A DNA stretch of 35,707 nucleotides from Flavobacteriales bacterium (lineage in GTDB: Bacteria; Bacteroidota; Bacteroidia; Flavobacteriales_D; Cryomorphaceae), in NCBI GenBank assembly GCA_007125175.1, contig SLDS01000236.1:1-35707 (forward strand), written 5' to 3'. The translations under genes and the position numbers were made by a program. The notes below the pieces were generated by a model, which had not been told where the DNA came from, did not search any database, and saw only the letters and a program-made list of their open reading frames with translations. How positions within the stretch are numbered: the stretch's first letter is position 1; each line of letters starts with the position of its first letter. Shown piece by piece: positions 15,178 through 24,100 of this stretch.

Positions 15178-16674
15178 TCAAACCGAAGACTTGGCTTCCG
15201 AAAGCCGCTTTTCCCGGGCATCGGAGGGTCTGTAATTGACAATGTTTTTTGCCATGCCCCCGAATACAAAAATGTGGAAAGGCCATACGGCATACCAATA
15301 CATTCGACCAAAGAGGCCTCGGGGCCTGAAGGTGGCTGTTTGAAGCAAACAGGGTTTTCCGCCTTTCTTCACAATGCGAAATTCCAGCCAAGCCTCGCCG
15401 GGTAATTTCATTTCGGCATAGAGCAAGAGTTTTCTCTCCTCCTTATTGCTCACCAATACCCTCCAAAAGTCCAATGCGTCGCCCGGATTCAGTTCGGTGG
15501 GGCTCCGGCGCCCCCGCCTCAATCCTATGCCACCTACGAATTTGTCGAGATATCCTCTTAATTTCCAAAGATATGTGGCGTAATAATAACCCCTCGATCC
15601 ACCTAGAGACCACACATTTTCGAGGACTTGATCCACTTCAGCTTCATTGCCTATCTGTACCATTTGAAGATCTTTGAAACATCCATGGCGTGGTACCTCG
15701 CTATACTCTTCCGGATCTATTAGGGTGGTGCCACTTGAGGCCGCAGCATCCTTCCAGCTGGACAGCACAGCATTTTGGCTGATTTTCAAAAATGCCAGCT
15801 GCACGGCTTCCTCATAGCTCATGCATTTGCGCGGGATAATCTCATTGATGCTATCGTCCCCGGCCAAGACATCAAATTTCATGCTGTCCACAAGGTTCCT
15901 CGCCAAATGCACGCTAGTCGAAGTAACCAAATACAACCAAAGTGATGACAATCGGGGGGTGAGCAGGGGAAGGGTCAGGATGTAGCGCCTAAGCCGCCTT
16001 ACCCGGGCAAATTGGAGGAGCATGTCTTTGTAGCTCAGTACCTCGGGCCCTGCAATGTCAAATACCCGATTGTAACTGGCCTTCAATCCAATGCTCTCCG
16101 TGAGGTAGTGCAATACATCGCGGACGCCGATAGGCTGGCAGCGGCTATTCAGCCAGCGGGGTGCTACCATCACCGGCAGCTTTTCCACAAGGTCTCTGAT
16201 GATTTCAAAGCTGGCCGAGCCGCTCCCCACGATTATTGCAGCGCGGAATACGGTATAGGCCACCTTCGATGATTTGAGAATCTCCTCGGTGGCAAGCCGC
16301 GATTGAAAGTGCTCCGAAGTGGTGTGCTCGTTGGCGATGCCGCTCAGATAAATGAGTTGTCGGGCGCTTGTTCCTTCCAGATAGTCTACAAAGTTTTGCG
16401 CCATCAGCTGCTCTTGCTCCATGAAGTCGCCGGTCTTGCTGGCCATGGAATGGATCAGGTAGAAGGCAACATCGATGTCTTTGGGCAGTTTTTCAAGACT
16501 TTGTTGATCGAGAAAATCTGCCTCAAGTACTTGTAGGTGATCGATGTTGATATCGCCACTCGCCAAGCGTGACTTGTTGCGCACACAGCATATTACTGTA
16601 TGGCCCTTTTCCAAAAAGAGAGGGATAAGACGGGCACCTATGTAGCCATTGGCTCCGGTGAGCAATATCTTCAT
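15178..16674 (-). CDS. SDR-type NAD(P)-binding oxidoreductase with C-terminal DUF2867
   Basis: The 498-residue protein starts with a Rossmann fold of the atypical/extended SDR type: TGANGYIG at 6-13, an acidic strand end, and YLIHSMASK and YLSGIANE in the places of the family strands. Residues about 315-490 form a second domain matching DUF2867, with SEVPRHGCF, the GGSRGYYYATYLWKLRG block, LNPGDALDFWRV and a Trp/Phe-rich end (GRMYWYAVWPFHIFVFGGM). This fusion is common in bacteria and is thought to act on an unknown, perhaps lipid- or quinone-like, substrate. A hydrophobic stretch around residue 245 may contact membrane. It is convergent with the DUF4199 gene across about 240 bases in which I see no gene. 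Confidence 0.88.
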   Translation of the reverse strand: MKILLTGANGYIGARLIPLFLEKGHTVICCVRNKSRLASGDINIDHLQVLEADFLDQQSLEKLPKDIDVAFYLIHSMASKTGDFMEQEQLMAQNFVDYLEGTSARQLIYLSGIANEHTTSEHFQSRLATEEILKSSKVAYTVFRAAIIVGSGSASFEIIRDLVEKLPVMVAPRWLNSRCQPIGVRDVLHYLTESIGLKASYNRVFDIAGPEVLSYKDMLLQFARVRRLRRYILTLPLLTPRLSSLWLYLVTSTSVHLARNLVDSMKFDVLAGDDSINEIIPRKCMSYEEAVQLAFLKISQNAVLSSWKDAAASSGTTLIDPEEYSEVPRHGCFKDLQMVQIGNEAEVDQVLENVWSLGGSRGYYYATYLWKLRGYLDKFVGGIGLRRGRRSPTELNPGDALDFWRVLVSNKEERKLLLYAEMKLPGEAWLEFRIVKKGGKPCLLQTATFRPRGLFGRMYWYAVWPFHIFVFGGMAKNIVNYRPSDAREKRLSEAKSSV

Positions 16675-16803
16675 ACCTATTCAACAGACACGAGGGCATC
16701 TATGTTGTAATCGGCCTTTTTTGCTTTTCAAAGAGTCCTTGAGTCTTTGAGCTGGAGCTTTTCAGCAAATGGGAAAAAACCTTGAGAGGGTAAAGCTGAC
16801 CGA

Positions 16804-16968
16804 TCAGATCGCGCTTGTGCTCACCACTAAATACATCGATGAACTGAGTATAAGCCCTACCAAAAGAATGGCAAATAAAGTGTAACGGGGTTCCTTGTGA
16901 ATGTCCTTTCCTGCATCAGGGAATACAATGCAGTAAGCCCAATCGTATTTTTTGCGGAGAAATTTCAT
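16804..16968 (-). CDS. Small single-span membrane protein (54 residues)
   Basis: From the ATG at 16968 the minus strand encodes 54 residues: a charged first half (MKFLRKKYDWAY, then DAGKDIHKEPRYT) and one hydrophobic segment at about 30-50. A longer frame starts at 17007, but a well-formed promoter (TTTG-N19-TTATTTTG, 17027-16997) lies just before the ATG at 16968, with 28 bases of leader. That makes the short form more likely. I do not recognise the protein. It lies alone between the SDR gene and an unknown membrane protein on the same strand. It may be an inner-membrane microprotein. Confidence 0.55.
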   Translation of the reverse strand: MKFLRKKYDWAYCIVFPDAGKDIHKEPRYTLFAILLVGLILSSSMYLVVSTSAI

Positions 16969-16996
16969 TGCGAGGCTAGCTGAGAATTGAGAGTGC

Positions 16997-17027
16997 CAAA
17001 ATAACACTTAGCTCTTTTTTACCCAAA
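16997..17027 (-). promoter_or_regulatory. Promoter for the 54-residue membrane protein
   Basis: On the minus strand TTTG (17027-17024), exactly 19 bases, then TTATTTTG (17004-16997) match the Bacteroidota promoter with one mismatch in the -7 box. Confidence 0.55.
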
Positions 17028-17304
17028 TTCGGAGCATGGAAAAAGCACATGGTAACGTAGAATTAACCCGAACAATGGGCATGCCGGGGCAGTGCCTTAC
17101 ATAGGCCATTGAGTAGAGCAATCAAGAAATTTTTTGAACCCGACTCAGAATTGGAAAAAACAAGACACTTAAGCTCACATCCACTGAAATAACAACACAA
17201 TGTAACTTGCTCCAAGCCGATTATTTCCATAAGATTGGCTAGAACCGGAGTAGATTGCAGTCTAATTCTTCAATCCAGTTTTCGCGGGAATTACCGAGGC
17301 GTCC
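17028..17304. other. Intergenic region without visible genes
   Basis: Together with the promoter region at 16969-17027 this makes a 336-base gap between the small membrane protein and the stop of the next minus-strand gene. I see no gene, terminator or repeat in this part. Confidence 0.4.
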
Positions 17305-18039
17305 TCAATTGAAGTTTGGGCTGTTCCAGGCGTGCACGCTAAACTTTTGATTCGTGCTGAACCAGAAGTAGGAGACCATACCTGCAAGGAAGGCGGCATT
17401 CCAAATGAAAAATGCCATCCGATAGAAATTGACGTAATTGAGATCCATCGAGGTGAAAAAACTATTTGGCACAAGCAGACTCAGGGCCAGAGAAATTCCA
17501 AGTATGGCCAACATTAAATTGATGAGACGTCTCTTCGGCCAATTGAGGTATTTGCGCCATGGGCTCATGTCATCACCCCATTTGTGAATCAAATAAAAAC
17601 GGCCATCGCTGAGAGGTGCAAAAAGAAGAGGATCTTTGTTGCTATCGCTCAGATGAAATTTCTCGGCTGGTGCGGCGATCATAAAAGCCTCTATCCGTTC
17701 ACCTGTCACCCGTTCCGTTGCTTTGATAGCTGCAATGGCCTCTGCGGGAAAGCCCGGCTTAAACAATTTGGTCGATAAGAAGCGGAGGCGGTACTGCAAG
17801 CAGAGCTCACGTATGTCTTCCAACTCAAAGATATTCTCTTTGGCTAGAGCTTTCGGTGATAACAATTTCGAGCTTACTGCCCCGGCTTGCAGCCGTTCAC
17901 AGATCTCTTGTTCTCTTTCCCATTCTGTTTCGAAAAGTTTACGAACAGATGAGAGCAAGTTTGGCACTTGCCTGTCCTCGTGGTTTCTTTCGTCCCTCGT
18001 AGCTCTTAGAGCCCTTTCCAAATTCACTTTTCCAATCAT
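17305..18039 (-). CDS. Unknown protein with two C-terminal membrane spans
   Basis: I choose the ATG at 18039 (244 residues, beginning MIGKVNLERALRAT) over the longer frame from 18099, whose extra residues do not look like a signal peptide. The N-terminal 150 residues are soluble and charged, with a helical region RKLFETEWEREQEICERLQAG. Two hydrophobic segments follow near residues 174-192 and 205-227, after a positively charged stretch (NWPKRRLIN). The last 15 residues are polar. I do not recognise a family. It lies 82 bases after the Lon-substrate-binding-domain gene on the same strand and may share a transcript with that gene and the FtsB-like gene. Confidence 0.65.
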   Translation of the reverse strand: MIGKVNLERALRATRDERNHEDRQVPNLLSSVRKLFETEWEREQEICERLQAGAVSSKLLSPKALAKENIFELEDIRELCLQYRLRFLSTKLFKPGFPAEAIAAIKATERVTGERIEAFMIAAPAEKFHLSDSNKDPLLFAPLSDGRFYLIHKWGDDMSPWRKYLNWPKRRLINLMLAILGISLALSLLVPNSFFTSMDLNYVNFYRMAFFIWNAAFLAGMVSYFWFSTNQKFSVHAWNSPNFN

Positions 18040-18120
18040 ACCACTCACTTCTTTTTTTCTCGTTCTTACTTCACAGGGATTGATATGTGAAGATAACAAA
18101 TTTTTTGTCCAGATGTTGGC

Positions 18121-18720
18121 TCAATTCAAAAACAAATTACCCTGAATGCTCCCATGCTGCTTGTAGAGGGCATTCATCACATTGATCTGATTGAGTAACA
18201 ATTTTTCCATGTTTTCGTGACGTGTGGAACGCACCAATTTCATCTTTTGTCCCTCGTCTAATTGGAGAATTCGCGCTACCCCTATGACGTTCAGGTGTGG
18301 TGACAAGATTTCCTTGAATTGCTCCGGTCTGTGCTCTTTGATGAAGCTATCCAACGCTTTAAATAAGCTGTCGCTGATCGGTGGGAATGCATCACTTTCC
18401 ATGATTACTACATCACCACCGGGATAGAGCTTCTCGCCCATGCGAATGAAAAACTGCTCAATTTTGAACAGATCGGTGCAGCGCACTTCTATATCGGCCG
18501 AGCCATTTGGGTATTCCCGAATCACTTTCGAAACTTCGACCAAGGAACCCAAACCAGAGAGAATGCCCTTTTCCGTAAAGGGAATCCCAAAGGAAGCTCC
18601 GGCCCCTCCATAATCACTCAATAGTTGCTTGTAGCGCTCTTCGAAAATATGCAGACGCGTCGACTCTCCGGGTAAGAGAAACAACTGTAGGGGAAATAAT
18701 GCTAATTGTGTTTTCTGCAT
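18121..18720 (-). CDS. Lon substrate-binding (N-terminal) domain protein
   Basis: The 199-residue protein matches the N-terminal domain of Lon protease without the ATPase and protease parts. It opens with QLALFPLQLFLLPGESTRLHIFEERYKQLL, the family signature, and keeps FGIPF, a GSLVEVSKV strand and a C-terminal helical bundle with VIGVARILQLDEGQKMKLV. Stand-alone forms are widespread in Bacteroidota; the role is unsettled, with substrate or partner binding inferred from Lon. It starts 60 bases after the stop of the FtsB-like gene and is probably co-transcribed with it. Confidence 0.9.
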   Translation of the reverse strand: MQKTQLALFPLQLFLLPGESTRLHIFEERYKQLLSDYGGAGASFGIPFTEKGILSGLGSLVEVSKVIREYPNGSADIEVRCTDLFKIEQFFIRMGEKLYPGGDVVIMESDAFPPISDSLFKALDSFIKEHRPEQFKEILSPHLNVIGVARILQLDEGQKMKLVRSTRHENMEKLLLNQINVMNALYKQHGSIQGNLFLN

Positions 18721-18779
18721 GGATCTGCAATCTAAGTATTCAACAGTGCAGCGCCTAATTTGTTAGCGCCGCAAGCCTT

Positions 18780-19064
18780 TTACTTAATGATTACAAATAT
18801 CTCCTCATTTTCCCTCTTCATCCGGTACTGCTCGCGCGCATATTTCTCGAGCATTACCTTATCACTGGAGAGCTCTTCGCTCTGCTTGCCAGCGAGATCA
18901 ATTTGATCCTGGAGGTATTCCATTTCCTGATGGATTTGTCTTAACTTATGGCGGTGGCCAATTTGTGTGATCAAATCGTGGGTGTCGATAAAGGAGATGT
19001 AAATGATAAAGGCTCCCGCCAGAGCGGCGTAGCGATTTCTCAAGAATTTTGGGATCCTTTTCAT
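18780..19064 (-). CDS. Septum formation initiator family protein (FtsB/DivIC-like)
   Basis: The 94-residue protein has the family layout: a short basic N-terminus (MKRIPKFLRNRY), one membrane span near residues 12-28, and a coiled coil at about 35-75 (RHKLRQIHQEMEYLQDQIDLAGKQ), then the conserved LEKYAREQYRMKRENEEIFVI end. FtsB/DivIC proteins bridge FtsL and FtsQ in the divisome at midcell. The gene heads a possible three-gene unit with the Lon-domain protein and the unknown membrane protein. The pruA terminator lies just upstream, which separates it from that gene. Confidence 0.88.
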   Translation of the reverse strand: MKRIPKFLRNRYAALAGAFIIYISFIDTHDLITQIGHRHKLRQIHQEMEYLQDQIDLAGKQSEELSSDKVMLEKYAREQYRMKRENEEIFVIIK

Positions 19065-19096
19065 GCGAATGTAAATCTAAGCAGTTTTTTCGGTAC

Positions 19097-19132
19097 AAAA
19101 AGCAAAGCCCCTCCAAATGTTTTGAAGGGGCT
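19097..19132 (-). terminator. Terminator after the P5C dehydrogenase gene
   Basis: On the minus strand AGCCCCT and AGGGGCT (with further CAAA/TTTG pairing and one mismatch) form a stem of about 11 pairs with a three-base loop, followed by TTGCTTTTTG. It is oriented for the gene ending at 19176. Confidence 0.8.
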
Positions 19133-19175
19133 GCTGTAGATTGTTTTCACATTTGCCTTCACGGCAAAAATGGCA

Positions 19176-20804
19176 TCAGGCCAAGAAGGGATAGCGGTAG
19201 TCGCGGGCCGGTACAAAGGTTTCTTTGATGGTACGAGGCGAAACCCATCTCAGCAGATTGAGATGAGCGCCGGCCTTATCGTTGGTGCCCGAAGCTCTTC
19301 CACCTCCAAAAGGCTGCTGACCAACCACCGCACCTGTGGGCTTGTCATTGATGTAAAAATTGCCGGCGGCGTGCTCCAGCTTCTTCACGGCCAGATCAAT
19401 GGCATAGCGATCTCCGCTAAAGATGGCACCGGTAAGACCATAGGGTGAGCTCTCATCCACCAAATCCAGAGTCTCCTCGTACTGATCTGAAGGATACACG
19501 TAGATGGTAATCACCGGTCCAAAAATTTCTTCTACCATGGTGCGAAACTTAGGATCCTTTGCGAGCACAACTGTTGGCTCTATGAAATATCCTGTAGAGT
19601 CGTCGCAGCCACCGCCAATGAGGATTTCCGCATCTGGCGAATCCTTCACAAAGTCGATGTACGACTTGATCTTACCAAAGGCATTCTTATCGATCACAGC
19701 ATTCACGAAATTGCCAAAGTCGGAGGGAGGTCCCATCTTAAAGGATTTCACATCTTTCAATAGCTGTTCCTTGACGCCTTCCCAAAGATTGTCAGGAATA
19801 TAAGCCCGCGAGGCCGCAGAGCATTTTTGACCTTGAAATTCGAAAGCACCCCTCGAAATGGCTGTGGCCACTTCAATAGGATGGGCTGTTCGGTGGGCTA
19901 CAATAAAATCTTTACCACCGGTTTCACCTACGATGCGCGGGTAGGCCTTGTAGGCATCGATATTCTGCCCAATGGTTTTCCACAGGTGCTTGAATACTCC
20001 GGTAGAACCGGTGAAGTGCAAACCGGCAAAATCGGGATGCTTGAAAACCACATCTCCGGCTACGGGCCCATCCACGGTGATCAGGTTGATCACTCCATCG
20101 GGCAAACCTGCTTCTTTGAAAATCTTCATGACGAGCTGCGCAGAGTATACTTGGCTATCAGCTGGTTTCCATATGCAAACATTACCCATCAATGCGGCGC
20201 TTGCCGGGAGATTGCCCGCAATGGCCGTGAAATTGAAGGGGGTGATGCAAAATACGAAGCCCTCCAAAGGGCGGTATTCAAGTCGATTCCATACACCTGC
20301 TGAGCTTCCCGGTTGCTGCTCGTATATCTCTTGCATGTAGTAGGCATTGAAGCGCAAGAAGTCGATAAGCTCGCATACTGAATCGATTTCAGATTGATAG
20401 GCATTCTTACTTTGGGCAATCATGGTGGCAGCATTCATCTCATAGCGGTAGGGCCCGGCTATGAGATCGGCGGCCTTGAGAAATACAGCGGCGCGCTGCT
20501 CCCAGGCCAGAGCGCTCCATGCTTTACGCGCCTGCATTGCAGCATCGATGGCAGCTTTTACATGGCTGGCATCGCCGTAATTGAAGTGGCCCAAATGATG
20601 CCCGTGATCGAAGGGGGGGCTCATCTTTTTCTTATTGTCGGTGCGCACTTCATCAGAGCCAATGTACATAGGTACATCGATGGGCTCCTGCGACATCAGC
20701 TTTTGAAAAACGTTTTGCAATTGCTCGCGCTCTGCGCTGCCCGGTGCATAATCGAAGACAGGTTCATTGTTTGGAAAGGGAATTTGATAGACTCCTTTTG
20801 GCAT
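19176..20804 (-). CDS. pruA: L-glutamate gamma-semialdehyde (1-pyrroline-5-carboxylate) dehydrogenase
   Basis: This enzyme oxidises glutamate semialdehyde to glutamate with NAD+, the second step of proline breakdown. The 542-residue length fits the monofunctional form rather than the PutA fusion. Key features are the ALDH strand FCITPFNFTAI near 185-195, GSTGV near 266-270, Glu294 in VGETGGKD, and the catalytic Cys328 in FQGQKCSAASR, with EIFGPVITIYVY near the C-terminal part. No proline dehydrogenase gene lies in the window. It has its own -7 box (TACTTTTG, 20852-20845) and terminator, so it looks monocistronic. Confidence 0.95.
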   Translation of the reverse strand: MPKGVYQIPFPNNEPVFDYAPGSAEREQLQNVFQKLMSQEPIDVPMYIGSDEVRTDNKKKMSPPFDHGHHLGHFNYGDASHVKAAIDAAMQARKAWSALAWEQRAAVFLKAADLIAGPYRYEMNAATMIAQSKNAYQSEIDSVCELIDFLRFNAYYMQEIYEQQPGSSAGVWNRLEYRPLEGFVFCITPFNFTAIAGNLPASAALMGNVCIWKPADSQVYSAQLVMKIFKEAGLPDGVINLITVDGPVAGDVVFKHPDFAGLHFTGSTGVFKHLWKTIGQNIDAYKAYPRIVGETGGKDFIVAHRTAHPIEVATAISRGAFEFQGQKCSAASRAYIPDNLWEGVKEQLLKDVKSFKMGPPSDFGNFVNAVIDKNAFGKIKSYIDFVKDSPDAEILIGGGCDDSTGYFIEPTVVLAKDPKFRTMVEEIFGPVITIYVYPSDQYEETLDLVDESSPYGLTGAIFSGDRYAIDLAVKKLEHAAGNFYINDKPTGAVVGQQPFGGGRASGTNDKAGAHLNLLRWVSPRTIKETFVPARDYRYPFLA

Positions 20805-20844
20805 ATCAGTAGGGTTTTTTGGCTGGTTTTTCTATAACTGCCCG

Positions 20845-20852
20845 CAAAAGTA
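20845..20852 (-). promoter_or_regulatory. Promoter -7 box for pruA
   Basis: The minus strand reads TACTTTTG, an exact TAnnTTTG match, about 40 bases before the ATG at 20804. No -33 box is seen at the expected distance. Confidence 0.5.
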
Positions 20853-21072
20853 CGAATAGCTGCCCAATGAGCCTATCCATCCGGGCTTGCATACAAATCC
20901 TGAAAACCTCTTTATCTCAAGAGTGAACACAATGTTTTAGGCTTTTTTCGGTTTTAGAAACCTATTGTCGATGCCAAGGATTCACCATTTCTCACAAAAC
21001 ACCATTTCCCGCTGTTGCTGAGCGGCTCAAGGACATTATGGCCTGCAAGCAGCCGACCAATCTGACACCTGA

Positions 21073-21105
21073 TTTGACTCCAGTCAAGGCTTTGATGTAC
21101 ATTCG
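21073..21105 (+). promoter_or_regulatory. Candidate promoter for the propeller histidine kinase
   Basis: TTTG at 21073-21076, 21 bases, then TACATTCG at 21098-21105 (one mismatch to TAnnTTTG). It lies about 30 bases before the ATG at 21137 and supports that start. Confidence 0.4.
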
Positions 21106-21136
21106 CCCTGAAGCGATTTATCTCCAATCGAGCATA

Positions 21137-24100
21137 ATGCACTTACGCCTCCTTCTCTTCAGTTTTTTGTGTGCCTTTGCTCCATGGGCTGAGCTCCCTG
21201 CCCAATCTGCTTATGCCTCGCATATCGGTGTGAAGGACGGACTCCCTCACGCCGGAATTACTTGTCTGCTTCAGGACTCCCGAGGCTTCATTTGGGCAGG
21301 AACAAGAAATGGTCTTGCGCGCTATGATGCCTACAGCTTCTCTGTGCTACAGCATGTGGTAGGGGATAGCAGCTCCCTAAGCAGCAACAGCATCACAGCA
21401 CTGTGCGAGGACGATCAGGGCTACATCTGGGTGGGAACCCATTTCGGATTGAATAGGCTCAACCCGAAAACCCTTAAGTGCAGACGCTATTACAGCTGGC
21501 ATGGGGACACATCATCTCTGAGCAGCAATAAGGTGACTTCCCTGGCAAGCGATCCATCAGGATCAATATGGATTGGTACTGAAAATGGACTCAATCGCTC
21601 TGCTGATTTCGGGGCCCGATTTGAGCGCCACTCCATACGCCATGAGGATCCACAGAGTCTCTCGAGCAATTTCATTCACAATCTGCACATCGATAGGTCA
21701 GGGCAATTGTGGGTGGGAACTGAGATTGGCCTCAATAGGTACGAGGGCCAGGGCCGTTTTCGGCGTTTTAAGCACGGCTACGAGGACGAGCAGAGCCTCA
21801 GCGACAACCAGATCCTTGCACTCTGTGAGGATGTGGAGGGAAGATTGTGGGTTGGTACCCGCAATGGTCTGAATATCATGACTCCGGGTAGCGATATCTT
21901 TCATCGCTTTTTTGCCGAAAGGCAGAATGGCAAGCTGCTAAGCTCCAATGTGATTGCGGCACTACGGGGCGATGGCTCAGGACATGTATGGGTGGGAACT
22001 CCCAAGGGATTGGATATTCTCGCAGTGGATGGATCGGAGAATCCCCCAATACGGCGAGGCTACAATACGATGATTGACAAGCCGGTCAGTCCCGTTACCA
22101 GTTTACTTATCGACCGATCCGGGCTGCTTTGGCTGGGAACCCAATCGGCCGGCTTGCTCACATTCAGCGATCGGGTGCAGCGCTTTCATACCTATGCTCC
22201 TGGCGAAAACGGTCGTGGTCAAGATTATAGCAAGGTCTATTGCTTTGACAGAAAGGGGGGGGAATTGCTTACGGGTACTGGCAGGGGTGTGATGCGCTTT
22301 TCAGCAAAATCGGCGAAGGCAAGCGAAGATTATTTGCACTGGGAAGCTGGTGAAATGCTTGTAGATATTGGTGTGGCTGTTCGCGATATGATGTGCATGG
22401 AAGATCATATTCTCTGGCTGGCTACTGATGGTATGGGATTGCTGCAGATCGACACCAAAAGCGGAGAAATTTTGCGGAAGCACACTGTGCAGCCTGACAG
22501 CCTCGGGAGCATAAGTAGCAATCGCATCAGTTGCCTGGCCGAAGCCGATTCGGGCAGGATCTGGATTGGTACTTCGGGCGGGGGCTTTGCCAAATTCGAT
22601 CCTCATCAAGAAGCTTTCAAAACGTATCGATACAGTGCCGCCGGTTCAGTAGCGCTCAGGGACAATAACATCACTAAAATACTTCCTCAAGGCGACAGCC
22701 TGCTATGGATTGGCACGGGCAATGGAGGTTTCTACTGCCTGCATCTCAGTACCGATAGTCTGGAGCTCATAGGCTCTGACCTGGATGCAGAGCATGCGCT
22801 GCGCAGAGGTATCAATGACCTGCATCTTGACGTGGATCTGAGCCTCTGGGTGGCTACACCGAGCGGGCTCTACACTTACCGCAGCGGAGAGGTGGAGCAT
22901 GACTTCAGGCTTCAAAGCGATCCGGCCTCGCGGGTTATTCTGGCCCTGCTGGCATCTGCGGGGCAAGACAATTTGTGGATGAGCACCTATGGCGGCATAG
23001 CTGCTTACGATGTGCGCAGCTCAGGTCTGCAACAATTTACCGAAGAGGAGATTCCGGGATTTAATACTTATTTCTTAGGGAGTGCCTATGTCGATGAGGA
23101 TGATTACATGTACTTTGGAGGGGTCAATGGATTTACCTATTTCCGCTCGGATGGCCTTCGGGAGAATACATACATTCCTCCCATAAGCATTTGCAAAGTA
23201 CGTTCGCTTGTGGATAGGGAAGGAGGAAAGGACGCTGCCACTCCTTTGTCGAGTGATTCTGTCGTGTTTGCTCACAATCATCCGGGCTTTACGGTCGAAT
23301 TTACCGCTCTCAATTTTCATCAAGCGGAGCGAAACCAATACGCCTACCGCCTTCTGGGCCTTTCTGACGAATGGCGCTTTATGGGCAACAGGCGCTTCGC
23401 TACCTTCTCGAGCCTCGGGCCCGGCAGCTATGTGCTCGAAGTGCGTGGTTCCAACAATGACGGCCTCTGGAATGTAGACGAACCGGCACGTTTGCATATC
23501 ATTGTTAGGCACGCCTTATGGCAAAAGGCTTGGTTTCAAACCCTATTGCTGCTCCTCCTGATGGGTGTCTTGTACCTGGCTTACCTTTACCGCATCCGCA
23601 AGGAAAAGCAGCGTCGCGAATACCTCGAAGACACGGTGAAGGAGCGTACCGGGGAAATAGCCCGGGAACGCGATACCAATGCAATGCTCATCAAGGAAAT
23701 TCATCACAGGGTGAAGAACAATCTGCAGATTATTGTGAGCTTGCTCAGCCTGCAATCCCGATACATCGCCGATCGCAACTTGCTGGGCATTTTTACGGAA
23801 GTGCAGAACCGGGTGCGATCCATGTCTCTCATTCATGAGAAGATGTACAAGAGCCGTGACCTCTCAAATGTAAACCTCGCCGAGTACATCGAGGACCTCT
23901 CGAAAAATCTGATCGATACATATCAATTGGAGCAGCGTATCTCCCTCGATGTGCAGGTCGGTGCCAACAAATTCCATTCGGATACCCTAACCCCCCTCGG
24001 GCTTATCATCAATGAGGTAATCAGCAATGCCCTCAAGCATGCCTTTCCCGAAGGAGCTGAAGGCCGCATATACGTCCAGATAGATCACCTGAGCGGCCTG

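Larger units (their letters stand above)
20805..21136. other. Divergent intergenic region, pruA / propeller kinase
   Basis: This 332-base stretch holds the pruA -7 box (20852-20845) and a candidate kinase promoter (21073-21105). I see no gene in it. An in-frame upstream start for the kinase at 21038 would add 33 residues without a signal peptide at the front and is not favoured. Confidence 0.5.

Noticed and set aside
19827-20837. Several plus-strand open frames antisense to pruA
   Set aside because: PruA is complete with its active-site Cys and Glu. The antisense products have no domain pattern.
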